The notes under the pieces: generated by a model
What the model saw: only the letters and a program-made list of their open reading frames with translations
The model's database searches: none
What the model was told of the DNA's origin: nothing
Made by a program: the position numbers and the translations under genes
Shown here: positions 40,121 to 49,474 of the stretch, in pieces
Numbering within the stretch: position 1 is the first letter of the stretch
Layout of the letters: each line of letters begins with the position of its first letter
Assembly (NCBI GenBank): GCA_002503825.1
Contig: DASP01000015.1
Location: 103,581-167,580, forward strand
Direction of reading: 5' to 3'
DNA: 64,000 nt
DNA from: Methanoregulaceae archaeon UBA467
Lineage (GTDB): Archaea > Halobacteriota > Methanomicrobia > Methanomicrobiales > Methanospirillaceae

Positions 40121-42637
40121 GTGGCATCTGGCAATTTTACATACCGGAAGGTAATCTTCCACATCTGTATCGTACTGCTCTTCTGTATCGTGCTCTTCAC
40201 CCCTGCTTCTGCAACGACCTGGACGGTCTGCCCGTCGGGGTGCAACTTCACGAGTATCCAGGAGGCGATCAATTCCGCCTCCGACGGCGACACGATCGAA
40301 GTGATGAGCGGCAAGTACAACGAGACAATCGTGGTGAACCGGTCCGTGACCCTGACCGGGATACGCACGGCCGGGTACCTCCCCGACGTGGGGAAGGACG
40401 GGGAGCCGGTCATCGTGACGATCTCGGCGCCCGGCGTGACGTTCGAACAGTTCTGGGTCCACGGGGCATCGGAGAATGCGCTGGTCCTGGAAGCGGACGT
40501 CGTGCGGGTGCATGAGGTCTACTTCACCACCCACCGCCCTGACACGGAAACAGACCCCATCATCACCGGGACCGGGCTCGCCGGGGTCGAGATTTCGAAC
40601 TGCATGATGGACTCGGAGGGAACGCTCGGGATCTTCCTGCAGGACTGCAGCCAGGTATTTGTCCTGGACAACCGGGTCAGCGTGAACCCTGATGCGGAGG
40701 GGACCGCCATCGCTGTCCGGTACACCCCGCAGGCGGGCTCCTATTCCGATATCAGCATCGAGGATAACCGGGCCTACGGGGGGTCCGTCGACGTGAGCGT
40801 CATGTCCCCGCCCGGAAACCCGGCCCAGCCCGACCTGTACTACATCAGGATCTGCAATAACATGGTGGACGAGAGCAGCTCGTACGGCATCCGTGCCGGC
40901 GGAATCTTCGCGATCACCGGGGAAGAGGTCTTCGTGCCACACCTCCACAACGTGACCGTGGAGCAGAACACGGTGACGGCTTATACGACCGGCCCGGGGA
41001 TCGGAGTCGCCTGGGCCGGGGACGGCGCAATCCGCGGCAACTCGGTCAGCGACGGGTCCGGCGAGACCACGGGCCTCATGCTGGGCTACTCGAACGGTTT
41101 CTCTGTTGCCGGCAACACGGTGACCGGCTGCGACCTCGGCATCTACCTGGACTCAGTTGAGAACGCGGTCCTCTCCGATAACACGATGGCCGGCAACACC
41201 ATGAACTTCGGCGTGGAAGGGAGGGGAATCGATGAGTACCGCCACGCCATCGACACCACCAACACCGTCGACGGCCGGCCGGTCTACTACCTCGTCGACC
41301 AGTCCGGTGCGATCGTTGACGGCAGTACCAGGGCGGGGACCGTGTACATCATCAACTGCACGGACGTCGCGGTGAGTGACGTGGTGCTTCGGAACAACAT
41401 GTTCGGGCTCGTCCTGATGGGGTCTGACCACTCAGAGATCACAAACGTCACCGCCACCGGGAACTCCCTGGGGTTCCGGGCACGGGACTGCTCGTTCACC
41501 CGGTTCCGGTATTGTTCGGCCACGGATAACGACGACGGGTATTACCTCAGGTACCTTGACAATGTGAGGGTCTACGCCTCGGAGGCATCCTCGAACACGG
41601 GCCCGGTCGGGTGCGGTATATGGCTTCACGGCTGCAGCGGTGCCGACCTCCTGCAGGTAACCGCAAACTCGAACACGTTCGCCGGGATCGATATCACCAG
41701 GTCGGACGAGGTCGTTATCGATGACGTCACCATGGACGGCAACGACGCGGGGCTCATCCTCAACGGGAAGCAGATCACGGTTACCGGCTGCCATGTCAGG
41801 GACAACCGCCAGGTGGGGATCGGGGTCTTCGACGTGGAAGACGCCTGGATCTGGAACAATTACTTCAACAACGAGAAAAACGTGGACATCGCCCAGGGGC
41901 TCGTGACCGGTGTGGACTGGAACGTCGGGAAAAAGGAGGGCCAGAACATCGTTGACGGGCCGTTCACCGGCGGGAACTACTGGGCAAAGCCCGACGGCAC
42001 CGGCTGGTCCCAGGTGACCCCGGACCGGGGCGACGGGTTCTGCACCGCACCGTTTGTCCTTGACGGGGACAACGTCGACTCCCTCCCGCTGCACCTGCAG
42101 GATACCCCGCCGTTCTACGCGGACTTCACCGCAGAGCCCTGTTCCGGGGATGCGCCGCTCACCGTGCAGTTCACCGACGCATCAAGCGGCGAGCCGTTCC
42201 GCTGGTACTACCAGTTCGGCGACGGGTACTCCTCGACCTCGCCAGACCCGGTGCACACGTACCGGAACCCGGGCACCTATACCGTGACCCTCTCGATCAT
42301 GAAGAGGGTGAATACAAGGATTGTCACCACGACGACCGAGAAGGTCGGGTACATCACGGTGAACGGGACGCCGGAAAGCCAGCTCGAAGCAAAATTCACC
42401 GCGACGCCCGTGACCGGTGAAGCACCGCTCGCAGTCACTTTCACCGACACCTCGACCGGGGACCCGACCGGGTACCGGTACTCGTTCGGGGACATCTACG
42501 TTTCGTCGGGCCAGAACCCGGTCCATACCTACCAGCGGCCCGGGACCTACGACGTCCAGCTGACGGTCTGGTCGACGGCAGGCGGGGACCTGAAGAGCAA
42601 CACCACCGTGTGCAGGAACTGTATCACGGTTACGTGA
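40121..42637 (+). CDS. Secreted parallel beta-helix (NosD/CASH) protein with two PKD domains
   Basis: 838 residues, GTG start at 40121 overlapping an AGGTGG ribosome binding site region. Signal peptide MASGNFTYRKVIFHICIVLLFCIVLFTPASA. Residues 32-640 form a right-handed beta helix: TIQEAINSASDGDTIEVMSG-like opening (FTSIQEAINSASDGDTI), then many N-x-(I/V)-x-GN turns (ISDNTMAGNTMNFGV, EITNVTATGNSLGF). Two PKD domains follow (about 665-745: FTAEPCSGDAPLTVQFTDASSGEP...YQFGDGY; 755-838: FTATPVTGEAPLAVTFTDTSTGDPTGYRYSFGD). Such proteins are cell-surface or sheath-associated in methanogens. The role is structural or carbohydrate-related by inference. Confidence 0.88.
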   Translation: MASGNFTYRKVIFHICIVLLFCIVLFTPASATTWTVCPSGCNFTSIQEAINSASDGDTIEVMSGKYNETIVVNRSVTLTGIRTAGYLPDVGKDGEPVIVTISAPGVTFEQFWVHGASENALVLEADVVRVHEVYFTTHRPDTETDPIITGTGLAGVEISNCMMDSEGTLGIFLQDCSQVFVLDNRVSVNPDAEGTAIAVRYTPQAGSYSDISIEDNRAYGGSVDVSVMSPPGNPAQPDLYYIRICNNMVDESSSYGIRAGGIFAITGEEVFVPHLHNVTVEQNTVTAYTTGPGIGVAWAGDGAIRGNSVSDGSGETTGLMLGYSNGFSVAGNTVTGCDLGIYLDSVENAVLSDNTMAGNTMNFGVEGRGIDEYRHAIDTTNTVDGRPVYYLVDQSGAIVDGSTRAGTVYIINCTDVAVSDVVLRNNMFGLVLMGSDHSEITNVTATGNSLGFRARDCSFTRFRYCSATDNDDGYYLRYLDNVRVYASEASSNTGPVGCGIWLHGCSGADLLQVTANSNTFAGIDITRSDEVVIDDVTMDGNDAGLILNGKQITVTGCHVRDNRQVGIGVFDVEDAWIWNNYFNNEKNVDIAQGLVTGVDWNVGKKEGQNIVDGPFTGGNYWAKPDGTGWSQVTPDRGDGFCTAPFVLDGDNVDSLPLHLQDTPPFYADFTAEPCSGDAPLTVQFTDASSGEPFRWYYQFGDGYSSTSPDPVHTYRNPGTYTVTLSIMKRVNTRIVTTTTEKVGYITVNGTPESQLEAKFTATPVTGEAPLAVTFTDTSTGDPTGYRYSFGDIYVSSGQNPVHTYQRPGTYDVQLTVWSTAGGDLKSNTTVCRNCITVT

Positions 42638-42865
42638 CCCTTGGCTCACATTTTTTTTGCGGCCGGGCGGGACATTCAGGTAGGACCGTTTGGGAATGGT
42701 CCTGGTTCCGTTGCCCGGCCGGCCACGATGAGGTGTCAGATACACCAGGCAATGCGGGAAATGCGGTTCCGGTGTCAACACCCTCCCCTGAACTGAGGAT
42801 ACTCAATACGGTTTCACAGCACTCGTGAGGGCTTTTTTAAAAAACCTCTCATCTCCTCTTTTCCA

Positions 42866-42973
42866 CGTTGTCCCTCTGCCGGATCCTTATACTGTGGTGC
42901 AACCGCTCTTGTGCAGGCCCTTGACCGACGGGCTGAGTTGTCCCTCTGCCGGATCCTTTTACTGTGGTGCAAC
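42866..42973. repeat. Pair of 38-bp direct repeats, period 70 bp
   Basis: Copies at 42866-42903 and 42936-42973 (GTTGTCCCTCTGCCGGATCC onward to GTGGTGCAAC) differ at one base. The last part (CTTATACTGTGGTGCA) resembles the TATA region before the antitoxin at 26930 (TCTTATATTCTGGTGCA), so the second copy is the promoter of the decayed antitoxin gene that follows. The preceding 42638-42865 holds no gene. Confidence 0.9.
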
Positions 42974-42975
42974 GG

Positions 42976-43167
42976 ACCTGTCTATCCGGAAGATCCGGGA
43001 ACCAATGGTCCGGCGAAAAGACCGTGAGCCACTCATCGACACCATGGGAGTTCCCGGCAATCCATCAACCAATGGAGACAACAATGCGGAGTGAATCCGG
43101 TAGTGCGGCCGGCAGGGGAAAAGGGATATCGCCGGTCGATGAGCTTCTCAATGAGATCTCCTGGTGA
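42976..43167 (+). pseudogene. Decayed copy of the RelE-type antitoxin gene
   Basis: One frame reads LSIRKIREPMVRRKDREPLIDTMGVPGNPSTN before a stop, and the next frame resumes with MRSESGSAAGRGKGISPVDELLNEISW and a TGA at 43167. Together they align with the intact antitoxin at 26930-27151 (KKIRETMVRREDLEALVDT ... KRSESDIAAGRVKEVSSLEDLLNEISS). At least one frameshift and missing N-terminus. Confidence 0.75.
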
Positions 43168-43217
43168 ACTCTGGAAACCCGGCAGACAGATACGTTTCGG
43201 ATAAGTATGTCCCATAC

Positions 43218-43330
43218 CAGGGGACCGACCCCGAAATCTCACCGGCCCGGACCAGCTCGACAAACGCGTTTTGGGGCCTGCCGATGTCCCACGGGGGTCT
43301 GCCCCCGTATGCCGATTCAAAGAAATCTTG
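43218..43330 (-). pseudogene. N-terminal fragment of the class I methyltransferase
   Basis: Minus-strand translation DFFESAYGGRPPWDIGRPQN then AFVELVRAGEISGSV matches the start of the methyltransferase at 35543-36131, then stops abruptly before the SAM motif. Its own start region is also frameshifted. Confidence 0.75.
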
Positions 43331-43413
43331 TTATACATCGACATCCGGCACCTGCATACTTATGAAAAACCATTTGATATTTGAAGTATTATCCTGAATA
43401 AACGGAGCCAGGT

Positions 43414-43566
43414 ATGGTAAACGAAACCGAATGTGGAAATGATACAATCTCTCCGGAATCCGGTCTGGAGATTCCTACCATTCCGGCAACTACTCTTCTA
43501 AGTGAAAGAGCCCTTTCAAACGACTGGCTCAAATCCGAGGAGGACGAAACGTGGGATTATTTATAA
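43414..43566 (+). CDS. Antitoxin-like protein, paralogue of 33517-33669
   Basis: 50 residues: MVNETECGNDTISPESGLEI, PTIPATTLLSERALSNDWLKSEEDETWDYL. It aligns without gaps with the 33517 product. Next to it the toxin is reduced to about 15 codons (GTG 43551: GLFINGEFVETSRM, stop 43598), so this too is an orphan antitoxin. It lies inside copy 2 of the 227-bp diverged repeat. Confidence 0.55.
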   Translation: MVNETECGNDTISPESGLEIPTIPATTLLSERALSNDWLKSEEDETWDYL

Positions 43567-43598
43567 ATGGCGAATTTGTCGAAACGTCCCGTATGTGA
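43551..43598 (+). pseudogene. Stub of a MazF/PemK-type toxin
   Basis: GTG 43551 followed by GLFINGEF corresponds to MGLFIKGEVVVV of the larger remnant at 33654; the frame stops 16 codons in. The breakpoint differs from that of the first copy. Confidence 0.6.
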
Positions 43599-43639
43599 CA
43601 AACAGGTCCTTCCCAAAACCCTTACAAAATACCAAACCC

Positions 43640-43795
43640 CCCTTCACCCTCTCCTTATCCCCGAAATCCACGCCTTCGTTCCCTCAACCCGCGTCCGACT
43701 CTCGAACGTCGCCGGCCTGATGTAATCGATGGTCCAGCCGTTGCCGAAACTCTCCGCGATATCCCGCTTTGAGATCCTCCTCGGACCGTGCCTGA
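43640..43795 (-). pseudogene. C-terminal fragment of the class I methyltransferase
   Basis: The DNA is about 85-90% identical to 35545-35700; the minus strand reads GPRRISKRDIAESFGNGWTIDYIRPATFESRTRVEGTKAWISGIRR. Relative to the other fragment (43218-43330) the order of the gene halves is swapped, with the antitoxin copy between them. Confidence 0.8.
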
Positions 43796-43926
43796 CAGGG
43801 GCGTAAATCACTTTTTGTGAATTTAAACGCCTAAACCGAATTATTTGAACCACCTTCTTTTACAATAAACACGATCACAGCAACTGCTAAATAATAAAAA
43901 GGGGATTCATGGAATTGTGAAATTTC

Positions 43927-44382
43927 ATGTCAGCGGAAGAGAACAAGGCGGTTGTACGCAGGTTTATTGAAGCGTACAATGACCGGAACCTGGAACTATT
44001 TGACGATTTGGTGGCACCGGACTACGTTGACGGGACCCATCGGCAGCGGGGCAGGGACAATTTCAAACAGCTCTTTACGCTGGCGTTTGAGGCTTTTCCC
44101 GACTGGCACGAACAGATCGAAGAGATGATTGCAGAAGGAGATATGGTGTGGGTCCGTGTTACCGCAACGGGGACCCATACGGGAGAATGGAGTCTTTCCG
44201 GTGTCCCGATACCCCCGACCGGCAGGAAGCTCGCCATGCAGATGGTATTCATCTGGCGTGTGGTGAATGGCAGGCTCGCAGAGGGAAGGGAAGTTGATGA
44301 TTCCGTGGAGTTCCTCAGGCAGCTGGGCCTTCTCGAATACACGGCAAAAGGAAATAAAGTATTTGAAGAGGATGCCGGATAA
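43927..44382 (+). CDS. SnoaL-like ester cyclase family protein
   Basis: 151 residues starting MSAEENKAVVRRFIEAYNDRNLELFDDLVAPDYV, the standard SnoaL-like opening (N-x-x-x-V-x-RF-x-EA-x-N). FPDWHEQIEEMIAEGDMVWVRVTATGTHTGEW is the conserved core with the D-x-V-x-x-R/V-x-T-x-x-GTH pattern, and GRKLAMQMVFIWRVVNGRLAEGREVDD completes the cone fold. Family members bind small hydrophobic or polyketide-like ligands; specific role unknown. Full length for the family; monocistronic. Confidence 0.85.
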   Translation: MSAEENKAVVRRFIEAYNDRNLELFDDLVAPDYVDGTHRQRGRDNFKQLFTLAFEAFPDWHEQIEEMIAEGDMVWVRVTATGTHTGEWSLSGVPIPPTGRKLAMQMVFIWRVVNGRLAEGREVDDSVEFLRQLGLLEYTAKGNKVFEEDAG

Positions 44383-44625
44383 GCCGTCAGGATCCGGTCG
44401 ATTAGCAAATACATGCAGCAGGTGAGCGGCAACCCGGATGGCGCAGCCGGAATGAAATAGATTGTTTCAGGCGGGAAAATCTCCACCGATAATGGTCACA
44501 GCGGGATTGAAAAGCAGCGATGTTGTAATTCACAAATGTTTTTTTTCACTCTATATCAAATCCGGAAAGACGCAACGCACCCATTATCCCTTCACCCCCC
44601 CTAAATCCAGAGAGGTGTAAGACTC

Positions 44626-45477
44626 TTGCCGGAAAACCCCGTGAGCGATCTCTCTGCGACCTCGTTCCTCACCCTGTACTGTCATGCCGCCGATGCCCGG
44701 TCCGGTGAACCGGTCCTGAATGATATCAAATCCCTTGAGATCGCCGCATTTCTCGATACATTTCTCTCATCATCAGGGGACCCGCTTGCCCGGGACCTTG
44801 TTGCCGGACGGCTGAAGGGGAGCCTGGTGACCCATATCGCCATGCGGGCGAAGCGGTACGACGAGTACGTGCGTGAGTTCCTCGCCCGATACCCCGAAGG
44901 CGTGGTCGTCAACATCGGCTGCGGGCTGGACTCCCGGTTTTTCCGGACCGACAACGGAACGGTGCACTTCTACGACCTCGACCTGCCGGAGGTGGTCTCA
45001 CTGCGGCACCGGTTCTTCGGGGATACGGACCGGTATCACCAGATCGCATCATCGGTCCTCGAGTATGGGTGGATGGACGCCGTTTCCGTTCACCAGGGGC
45101 CGTTCCTGTTCATGGCAGAGGGAGTGTTCATGTACCTTGCGCCGGGCGACGTGAAAGCCCTCGTCCTCGAGCTGCAGAAACGGTTCCCGGGATCTGAACT
45201 GGTCTGCGAGGTGGTGAATGCAGGGTGGCTGGAAGGTCCGTTCCGGAAGATCGTCGATTTCAAGATGAGACGGGAGCTTCATATCGGGAAAGAAGCTGCA
45301 TTCCGGTCCGGCTTACGGCACACGCGGGAGATGGAGGAGTGGAATGCCGGGATTGAATTCCTCGACGACTGGTCATATGTAGACTCGTACGAAAAGAACC
45401 TGGGGTGGTTACGGATCTTCCGGAATATCAGGTGGATGAGATACATCCAGTGGACCGTTCATTACCGGTTGAACTGA
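44626..45477 (+). CDS. Leucine carboxyl methyltransferase (LCM/TcmP)-type SAM methyltransferase
   Basis: 283 residues; TTG 44626 is chosen because GAGGTG lies 8 bp upstream and the start LSATSFLTLYCHAADARS fits the family (S-x-TA-x-x-x-x-x-x-R-A opening). RAKRYDEYVREFLARYP, VVVNIGCGLDSRFFR (SAM motif I of the LCM family), YDLDLPEVV, FMAEGVFMYLAPGDVK (the EG-x-x-MYL motif) are all present. Members O-methylate small carboxylates or polyketide-like substrates; substrate here unknown. Confidence 0.88.
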   Translation: MPENPVSDLSATSFLTLYCHAADARSGEPVLNDIKSLEIAAFLDTFLSSSGDPLARDLVAGRLKGSLVTHIAMRAKRYDEYVREFLARYPEGVVVNIGCGLDSRFFRTDNGTVHFYDLDLPEVVSLRHRFFGDTDRYHQIASSVLEYGWMDAVSVHQGPFLFMAEGVFMYLAPGDVKALVLELQKRFPGSELVCEVVNAGWLEGPFRKIVDFKMRRELHIGKEAAFRSGLRHTREMEEWNAGIEFLDDWSYVDSYEKNLGWLRIFRNIRWMRYIQWTVHYRLN

Positions 45478-45767
45478 GAGTATCCCCTGTCCCGCATCGT
45501 GTGTCCGGCAGGCTTCGCCCTGGTTATCCCTCCTATCCGGACCGGCCCGAACACTCTTCGAGAGCAGTTTTGAGGGTGGATCGTTCCTTTGGATCTGTAC
45601 GTAATGCCAGGGCTCTGCCGGTAACTTTGCAGGGTGTATGGATAAAGTGCGAATGTGTGATTCGGAAAGATACAAGGGGTTACGTGTCCGGACCTCGGTG
45701 GGAATTACGTTTCACAACATTCATTCCCTGGCCCGTCGTTCCTGATTTATTCGACAATGGTGCCTGT

Positions 45768-46796
45768 ATGAACGGGAAATACATGAAGTTTCCAAAGGAC
45801 GTATCCGGCCTCGTGCTGATAGCGGCCGGGATGTTCTTTCTCTTTGCCATCGCGGTCGAATTTTTAGAAACGTCGCTCGTGCTGTTCTCAATTTTTATCG
45901 TCTATCTTGCGTACTGCTGGCGGGTCCTGCCGGAAATCGACCGCAGGATTGAAAAAACGAAAGGTGGCGGAACCGATGCGGAGAATACCAGGCCCGGGGC
46001 AGAACAACGCGACTCCTTTGAACGTCTGAAATCTTCTCCGCTTCGCGAGGTCCTCACGTTCCTGTCCATCACCGTTATCTCGTTTCTGGTCCTGCATCTG
46101 TTCGTCCTCATGATGCACGAGTTCTCGCATAGTTTCCTTGCGTACTTCCTCGGGGCGAAGCAGGACCCGTGGGACATCGTGTACGGGAACTGGATCGGGG
46201 CCCACTGGGACGAGAACGTTGAGTACTCGGTCCAGTTCGCCGCAGGAAAGGGGGCGACCGCGGCGGCCATCGCCTTTGCAGGACCCCTCTCAAACATCGT
46301 GCTCTTTTTCATAACCGCAGGGCTCATGTCGGCCAGGACCGTGAAAAAACACCGGTGGGCCTATCATTGCGTCTTCTGGACCTGCGTCATCACCTTCGTG
46401 ATGGTGTTCGAGTACGTCTTTACCCGTTCGTTCCTGAAGTACGACGATTTCGGCAATATCACTCACGGGCTCGGAATATCGCCGTGGCCGATCTTTCTTG
46501 CCGGAACAATACTCGGGATAATCGGGCTGTATTACCTTCTTACATACAAACTGCCGGAATATTACCCGATCGTGGCCCTGCACCGGCGTCCGCTTGAATA
46601 TATCGCGGTTTCGGCGGTCTCCTTCGTCATCTTCCTGTTCTATATCGGCCTGAGAATCACGGCGTATCCGGTTATCCCCGAGTGGTGGTGCGGGGTTGCC
46701 GGCATTGCTGCGTTGTTCATCGTCCCGGTCGCAGCAGGCCCGGCCCGGGAATGGGTGAAGGAGCGTATGAAGAAATCCGGCCAGCGGGGCGGATGA
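45768..46796 (+). CDS. M50-type (site-2 protease-like) membrane metalloprotease
   Basis: 342 residues from ATG 45768; the upstream open frame is not translated-looking. About eight hydrophobic segments. The zinc site HEFSH (H-E-x-x-H) lies in the third segment (LFVLMMHEFSHSFLAYFLGAK), as in M50 peptidases; the following AAIAFAGPLSNIVLFF has the G-P-x-x-N signature of the family. A clear second metal motif (N-x-x-DG) is not obvious, so activity may differ or be lost. Possible regulated intramembrane proteolysis; no adjacent anti-factor gene. Residues 55-85 form a charged loop. Confidence 0.7.
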   Translation: MNGKYMKFPKDVSGLVLIAAGMFFLFAIAVEFLETSLVLFSIFIVYLAYCWRVLPEIDRRIEKTKGGGTDAENTRPGAEQRDSFERLKSSPLREVLTFLSITVISFLVLHLFVLMMHEFSHSFLAYFLGAKQDPWDIVYGNWIGAHWDENVEYSVQFAAGKGATAAAIAFAGPLSNIVLFFITAGLMSARTVKKHRWAYHCVFWTCVITFVMVFEYVFTRSFLKYDDFGNITHGLGISPWPIFLAGTILGIIGLYYLLTYKLPEYYPIVALHRRPLEYIAVSAVSFVIFLFYIGLRITAYPVIPEWWCGVAGIAALFIVPVAAGPAREWVKERMKKSGQRGG

Positions 46797-46953
46797 CGAT
46801 ACATCTGTTCATCCTCCTGTCCCTCGGCGGCCTTCCTCATCAGGCTGATGAAGCCGTTCACCTCAAGCTCATCGCGGCGTCCTTACCGGGTGAATGATGC
46901 ACCGGCAGTGATAACAACTGACCTTTCCTCAAGAGCTTTCTGATCCGGCTACT

Positions 46954-47532
46954 TCACTTCCGGTTGATATCGTCCCGGATCCTTCTGATCAGGTCGGATA
47001 TCATCTGCCTGAACTCGTTTCCGATCTCTTCCCATGTGGGGCCGGATGTGGATCCTCCGGCCCGGCCCGGTCCGGGTGAAGGAGTGGCGTGGTCCGGTTT
47101 CCTTTTCCAGGATTCCGCAGCGATAGAGATATAGCCTGCAATTATCACGACGATGAAGGTGAGCGGATAGAGGATCATCCTGATCGGTTCGAGGCCGGGA
47201 AAAAGGCCCAATGAATAGAATGTGTCGAGGAACCCGAGAACCCTGAAGAGAAACGAGATAAGAAAGACGCCGCCGACCGCGTTGAAGACCGGGAACGGAA
47301 GGCTGAAAGGGAATGGGAAAGCCGCGAAAATATCCCCGAACATGAACAGGACGGAAATGAAGATAAGGAGCACGACATTGGCAACGAGGAGGTCGACAAA
47401 CCCGGAGAACAGCGCAAAGGAAGTATGGCCGGCAATAAACCTGCAGAGTACGAGCACAAGGAGGAATATGATAATCCCGGCCAGGCCCGAAAACAGGGCC
47501 CGGAGCGGCGAACGGCGGGTATGGTTGATCAT
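46954..47532 (-). CDS. Four-span membrane protein of unknown function
   Basis: 192 residues starting at ATG 47532 (MINHTRRSPLRALF) with GGGGGAGAG about 11 bp upstream. Four hydrophobic segments: ALFSGLAGIIIFLLVLVLCRF, FVDLLVANVVLLIFISVLFMF, VGGVFLISFLFRVLGF, MILYPLTFIVVIIAGYISI, followed by a Pro/Gly-rich linker and an amphipathic basic C-terminal helix (WEEIGNEFRQMISDLIRRIRDDINRK). No family recognised. Confidence 0.75.
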   Translation of the reverse strand: MINHTRRSPLRALFSGLAGIIIFLLVLVLCRFIAGHTSFALFSGFVDLLVANVVLLIFISVLFMFGDIFAAFPFPFSLPFPVFNAVGGVFLISFLFRVLGFLDTFYSLGLFPGLEPIRMILYPLTFIVVIIAGYISIAAESWKRKPDHATPSPGPGRAGGSTSGPTWEEIGNEFRQMISDLIRRIRDDINRK

Positions 47533-47941
47533 GGTAAACGGCTCTCCCCCCACGATCGGAAGATCGTGTGAATACTGCAGTACTGTTTACAGTTGGGGAT
47601 AATAAAGGATTATTCGAAAGACAGCGGAAAAAAGAGGGCCTCCTCCTTCGGTTCTCTCCATATCTGCATCGTGAAGGACCACGACAGGGTGTCCGGGCAG
47701 TTTTCCATGTCCCTTGGTATCCCTTTTGCAGGAAAGCCGGGTCTCTAACCCAGCCACTCCTGGCATATGTCTGACCAGCCTGGATGAGGTCCGGGCAGAA
47801 ACCGTCCATGTAACGGTCAGGAGATCTCATAATGGTCAAAGGCCGCAGGATCCCCGTCTGCAGTTTTGAACAGCAGGATACTCCCCCGGGAGAAACACCT
47901 GCCCGTGAAGGTTTTTCTCCCGCCGGGTCGTACCGCTTTTC
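47533..47941. other. Intergenic stretch between divergent genes
   Basis: About 400 bp between the membrane protein gene (minus) and the acetyltransferase gene (plus). A minus-strand frame covering 46949-48406 passes through but is an antisense shadow. An AT-rich TATA-like patch (GATAATAAAGGATTATTCG, about 47597-47615) is the only regulatory hint. Confidence 0.4.
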
Positions 47942-48733
47942 ATGAGCGACACCCCCGATCTGATAACGATCACCAGTGAAAATATCGGCGATTATCCGGG
48001 CCTCTCCTGTTTTATGAACCCAAAACAGGAAGGGGCAAAGACCCGGGCGGACTGGATACGGGAACGTTTGTCCGAAGGCCTGACCATCCGGCTGCTGTAT
48101 CATCCCGGGACCGGGAAGACCGTCGGATATATCGAATACGTCCCCGGTGAATATGCCTGGCGGGCGGTGGACGCCGCGGATTACCTGTTCATCCACTGTA
48201 TCTGGGTCTACCCGAAGCCCTCGAGGGAGCTCGGGAACGGCTCGCGGCTGGTGCAGGCATGCATCGAAGATGCAGGGCGGGCCGGGAAGCTCGGTGTGGC
48301 GGTGATTGCAAGTGAAGGACCGTTCATGGCCGCAAAAGCTCTTTTCCTGAAAAACGGGTTCTCTGTCACCGAAGAAGCCCCCCCCTCGTACTCGCTCCTC
48401 GTGCATCCCCTGAAAAAAGGGCCGCTGCCGAAATTCCGGGACTGGCGATTACGCCTGTCAGAATACGAGGGGCTGTATCTGGTCTACGCCAACCAGTGTC
48501 CGTGGGTCGCCCGGTCGGTTGGAGAGATCACAAAAATTGCATCGGAACTCGGAGTCGTTCTCAAGGTCACCGAACTGAAAACAGCCGCAGACGCACAGGA
48601 CGCCCCGTCAGTGTACGGGATCTTCAGCCTGATATATAACGGAAAACTTCTGGCTGATCATTACATCAGCGCCACCCGGTTCAGAAATATACTAAAGAAA
48701 GAGATCCCCGGAATGGAGAAGAAAAGCAGGTAA
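47942..48733 (+). CDS. GNAT N-acetyltransferase with YoaP-like C-terminal domain
   Basis: 263 residues. The first 155 form a GNAT fold: LITITSENIGDYPGLSCFM, TVGYIEYVPGEYAWRAV, FIHCIWVYPKPSRELGNGSRLVQAC (acetyl-CoA loop, with G-x-G-S replacing the usual R/Q-x-x-G-x-G/A), AVIASEGPFMAAKALFLKNGF. The C-terminal part (FRDWRLRLSEYEGLYLVYANQCPWVARSVGEITKIASELGV, KTAADAQDAPSVYGIFSLIYNGKLLADHYISATRFRNIL) matches the YoaP-type thioredoxin-like extension with a lone N-Q-C-P-W motif. Acceptor unknown. Confidence 0.85.
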   Translation: MSDTPDLITITSENIGDYPGLSCFMNPKQEGAKTRADWIRERLSEGLTIRLLYHPGTGKTVGYIEYVPGEYAWRAVDAADYLFIHCIWVYPKPSRELGNGSRLVQACIEDAGRAGKLGVAVIASEGPFMAAKALFLKNGFSVTEEAPPSYSLLVHPLKKGPLPKFRDWRLRLSEYEGLYLVYANQCPWVARSVGEITKIASELGVVLKVTELKTAADAQDAPSVYGIFSLIYNGKLLADHYISATRFRNILKKEIPGMEKKSR

Positions 48734-48914
48734 ACACCTGGCCCCTCACATTTACGGGAAAAAAGGGAAAGGTCCGGAATGAAAACCAAAAAATGTTCTT
48801 CTCTCGTTGTTAACGATTGAAATATGGGTGAGCGGTTCTTAATCAGGACCGTGAAGTTACAGTATTTTTCGTTTCCTTACGGTCTTTGTATGCCGGAAAT
48901 AAAAAGAAATATTC

Positions 48915-49280
48915 TTAATAAGGGTTCAATATCTTTAACTTGGTCTCGATATGAGGTGAAACCGGATAATATGCCGGGTCTGCGTTCCTGGCCGAATCAA
49001 AATAATCCTTCTCGCCCAGGCGTATGGCGTGACGCAGATCATCTTCAGTAATTCCGAACTGTTCGAATTCAACCTCCCGGTAGATCTGCGAACCGTCATC
49101 AAAGACCCTGGCATTCCACATGCTTACCTCGTCCCTGTGGACCATGACATAATAAAATAACGATGTGTCAGTCGGGGAGGGCTCTTTCTCCTCCATCCTG
49201 CTTTTTTTTATCGCTTTCTTTTGTCCTGTCGCCACGGACTTTTGCCTTGTATTCCGTGGGACCTGTTCCAGACTTGGCAT
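48915..49280 (-). CDS. Hypothetical protein, basic N-terminus
   Basis: 121 residues. Basic, Lys/Arg-rich first 30 residues, then a compact domain TSLFYYVMVHRDEVSMWNARVFDDGSQIYREVEFEQFGITEDDLRHAIRLGEKDYFDSARNADPAYYPVSPHIETKLKIL. A W-x-A-R-V-x-DDG core suggests a small alpha/beta fold. No family recognised. An inner ATG (at M29, EEKEPSPTD) is an alternative start. Convergent with the acetyltransferase gene. Confidence 0.65.
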   Translation of the reverse strand: MPSLEQVPRNTRQKSVATGQKKAIKKSRMEEKEPSPTDTSLFYYVMVHRDEVSMWNARVFDDGSQIYREVEFEQFGITEDDLRHAIRLGEKDYFDSARNADPAYYPVSPHIETKLKILNPY

Positions 49281-49474
49281 TTCGTTACCTCCGTTGAGAG
49301 TTACTTATATTCACATCAGGATTCATCGCCTTTCATGGCGAGGTATCTGACCCTTCACATCCTGAAGGATCCGTACTTCTCTGCGTCCTTTCCATCACCC
49401 CCCTGAAACAGCAATGACACTGTATGGAAGGAAGGTACTTTCTATACTATATATAATTTACTATTGTAGTAACT

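Noticed and set aside
40043..40948. 301-residue minus-strand open frame
   Set aside because: Antisense to the same beta-helix gene; His/Arg/Asp/Val-rich with no domain.
41432..42094. 220-residue minus-strand open frame
   Set aside because: Antisense to the beta-helix gene; Val/Asp/Pro-rich composition typical of a shadow frame.
42866..42973. CRISPR-like unit (GTTG...CAAC ends, 38-bp repeat, 32-bp spacer)
   Set aside because: Only two copies, no cas genes, and the repeat's end matches the promoter of the antitoxin at 26930, which explains it better.
46793..46897. 34-codon frame overlapping the M50 peptidase stop
   Set aside because: Short, no family, and the ATGA overlap can occur by chance after a GGATGA ending.
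46949..48406. 485-residue minus-strand open frame
   Set aside because: It runs antisense through the acetyltransferase gene and in another frame over the four-span membrane protein; composition is Arg/Pro-rich and no domain is visible.
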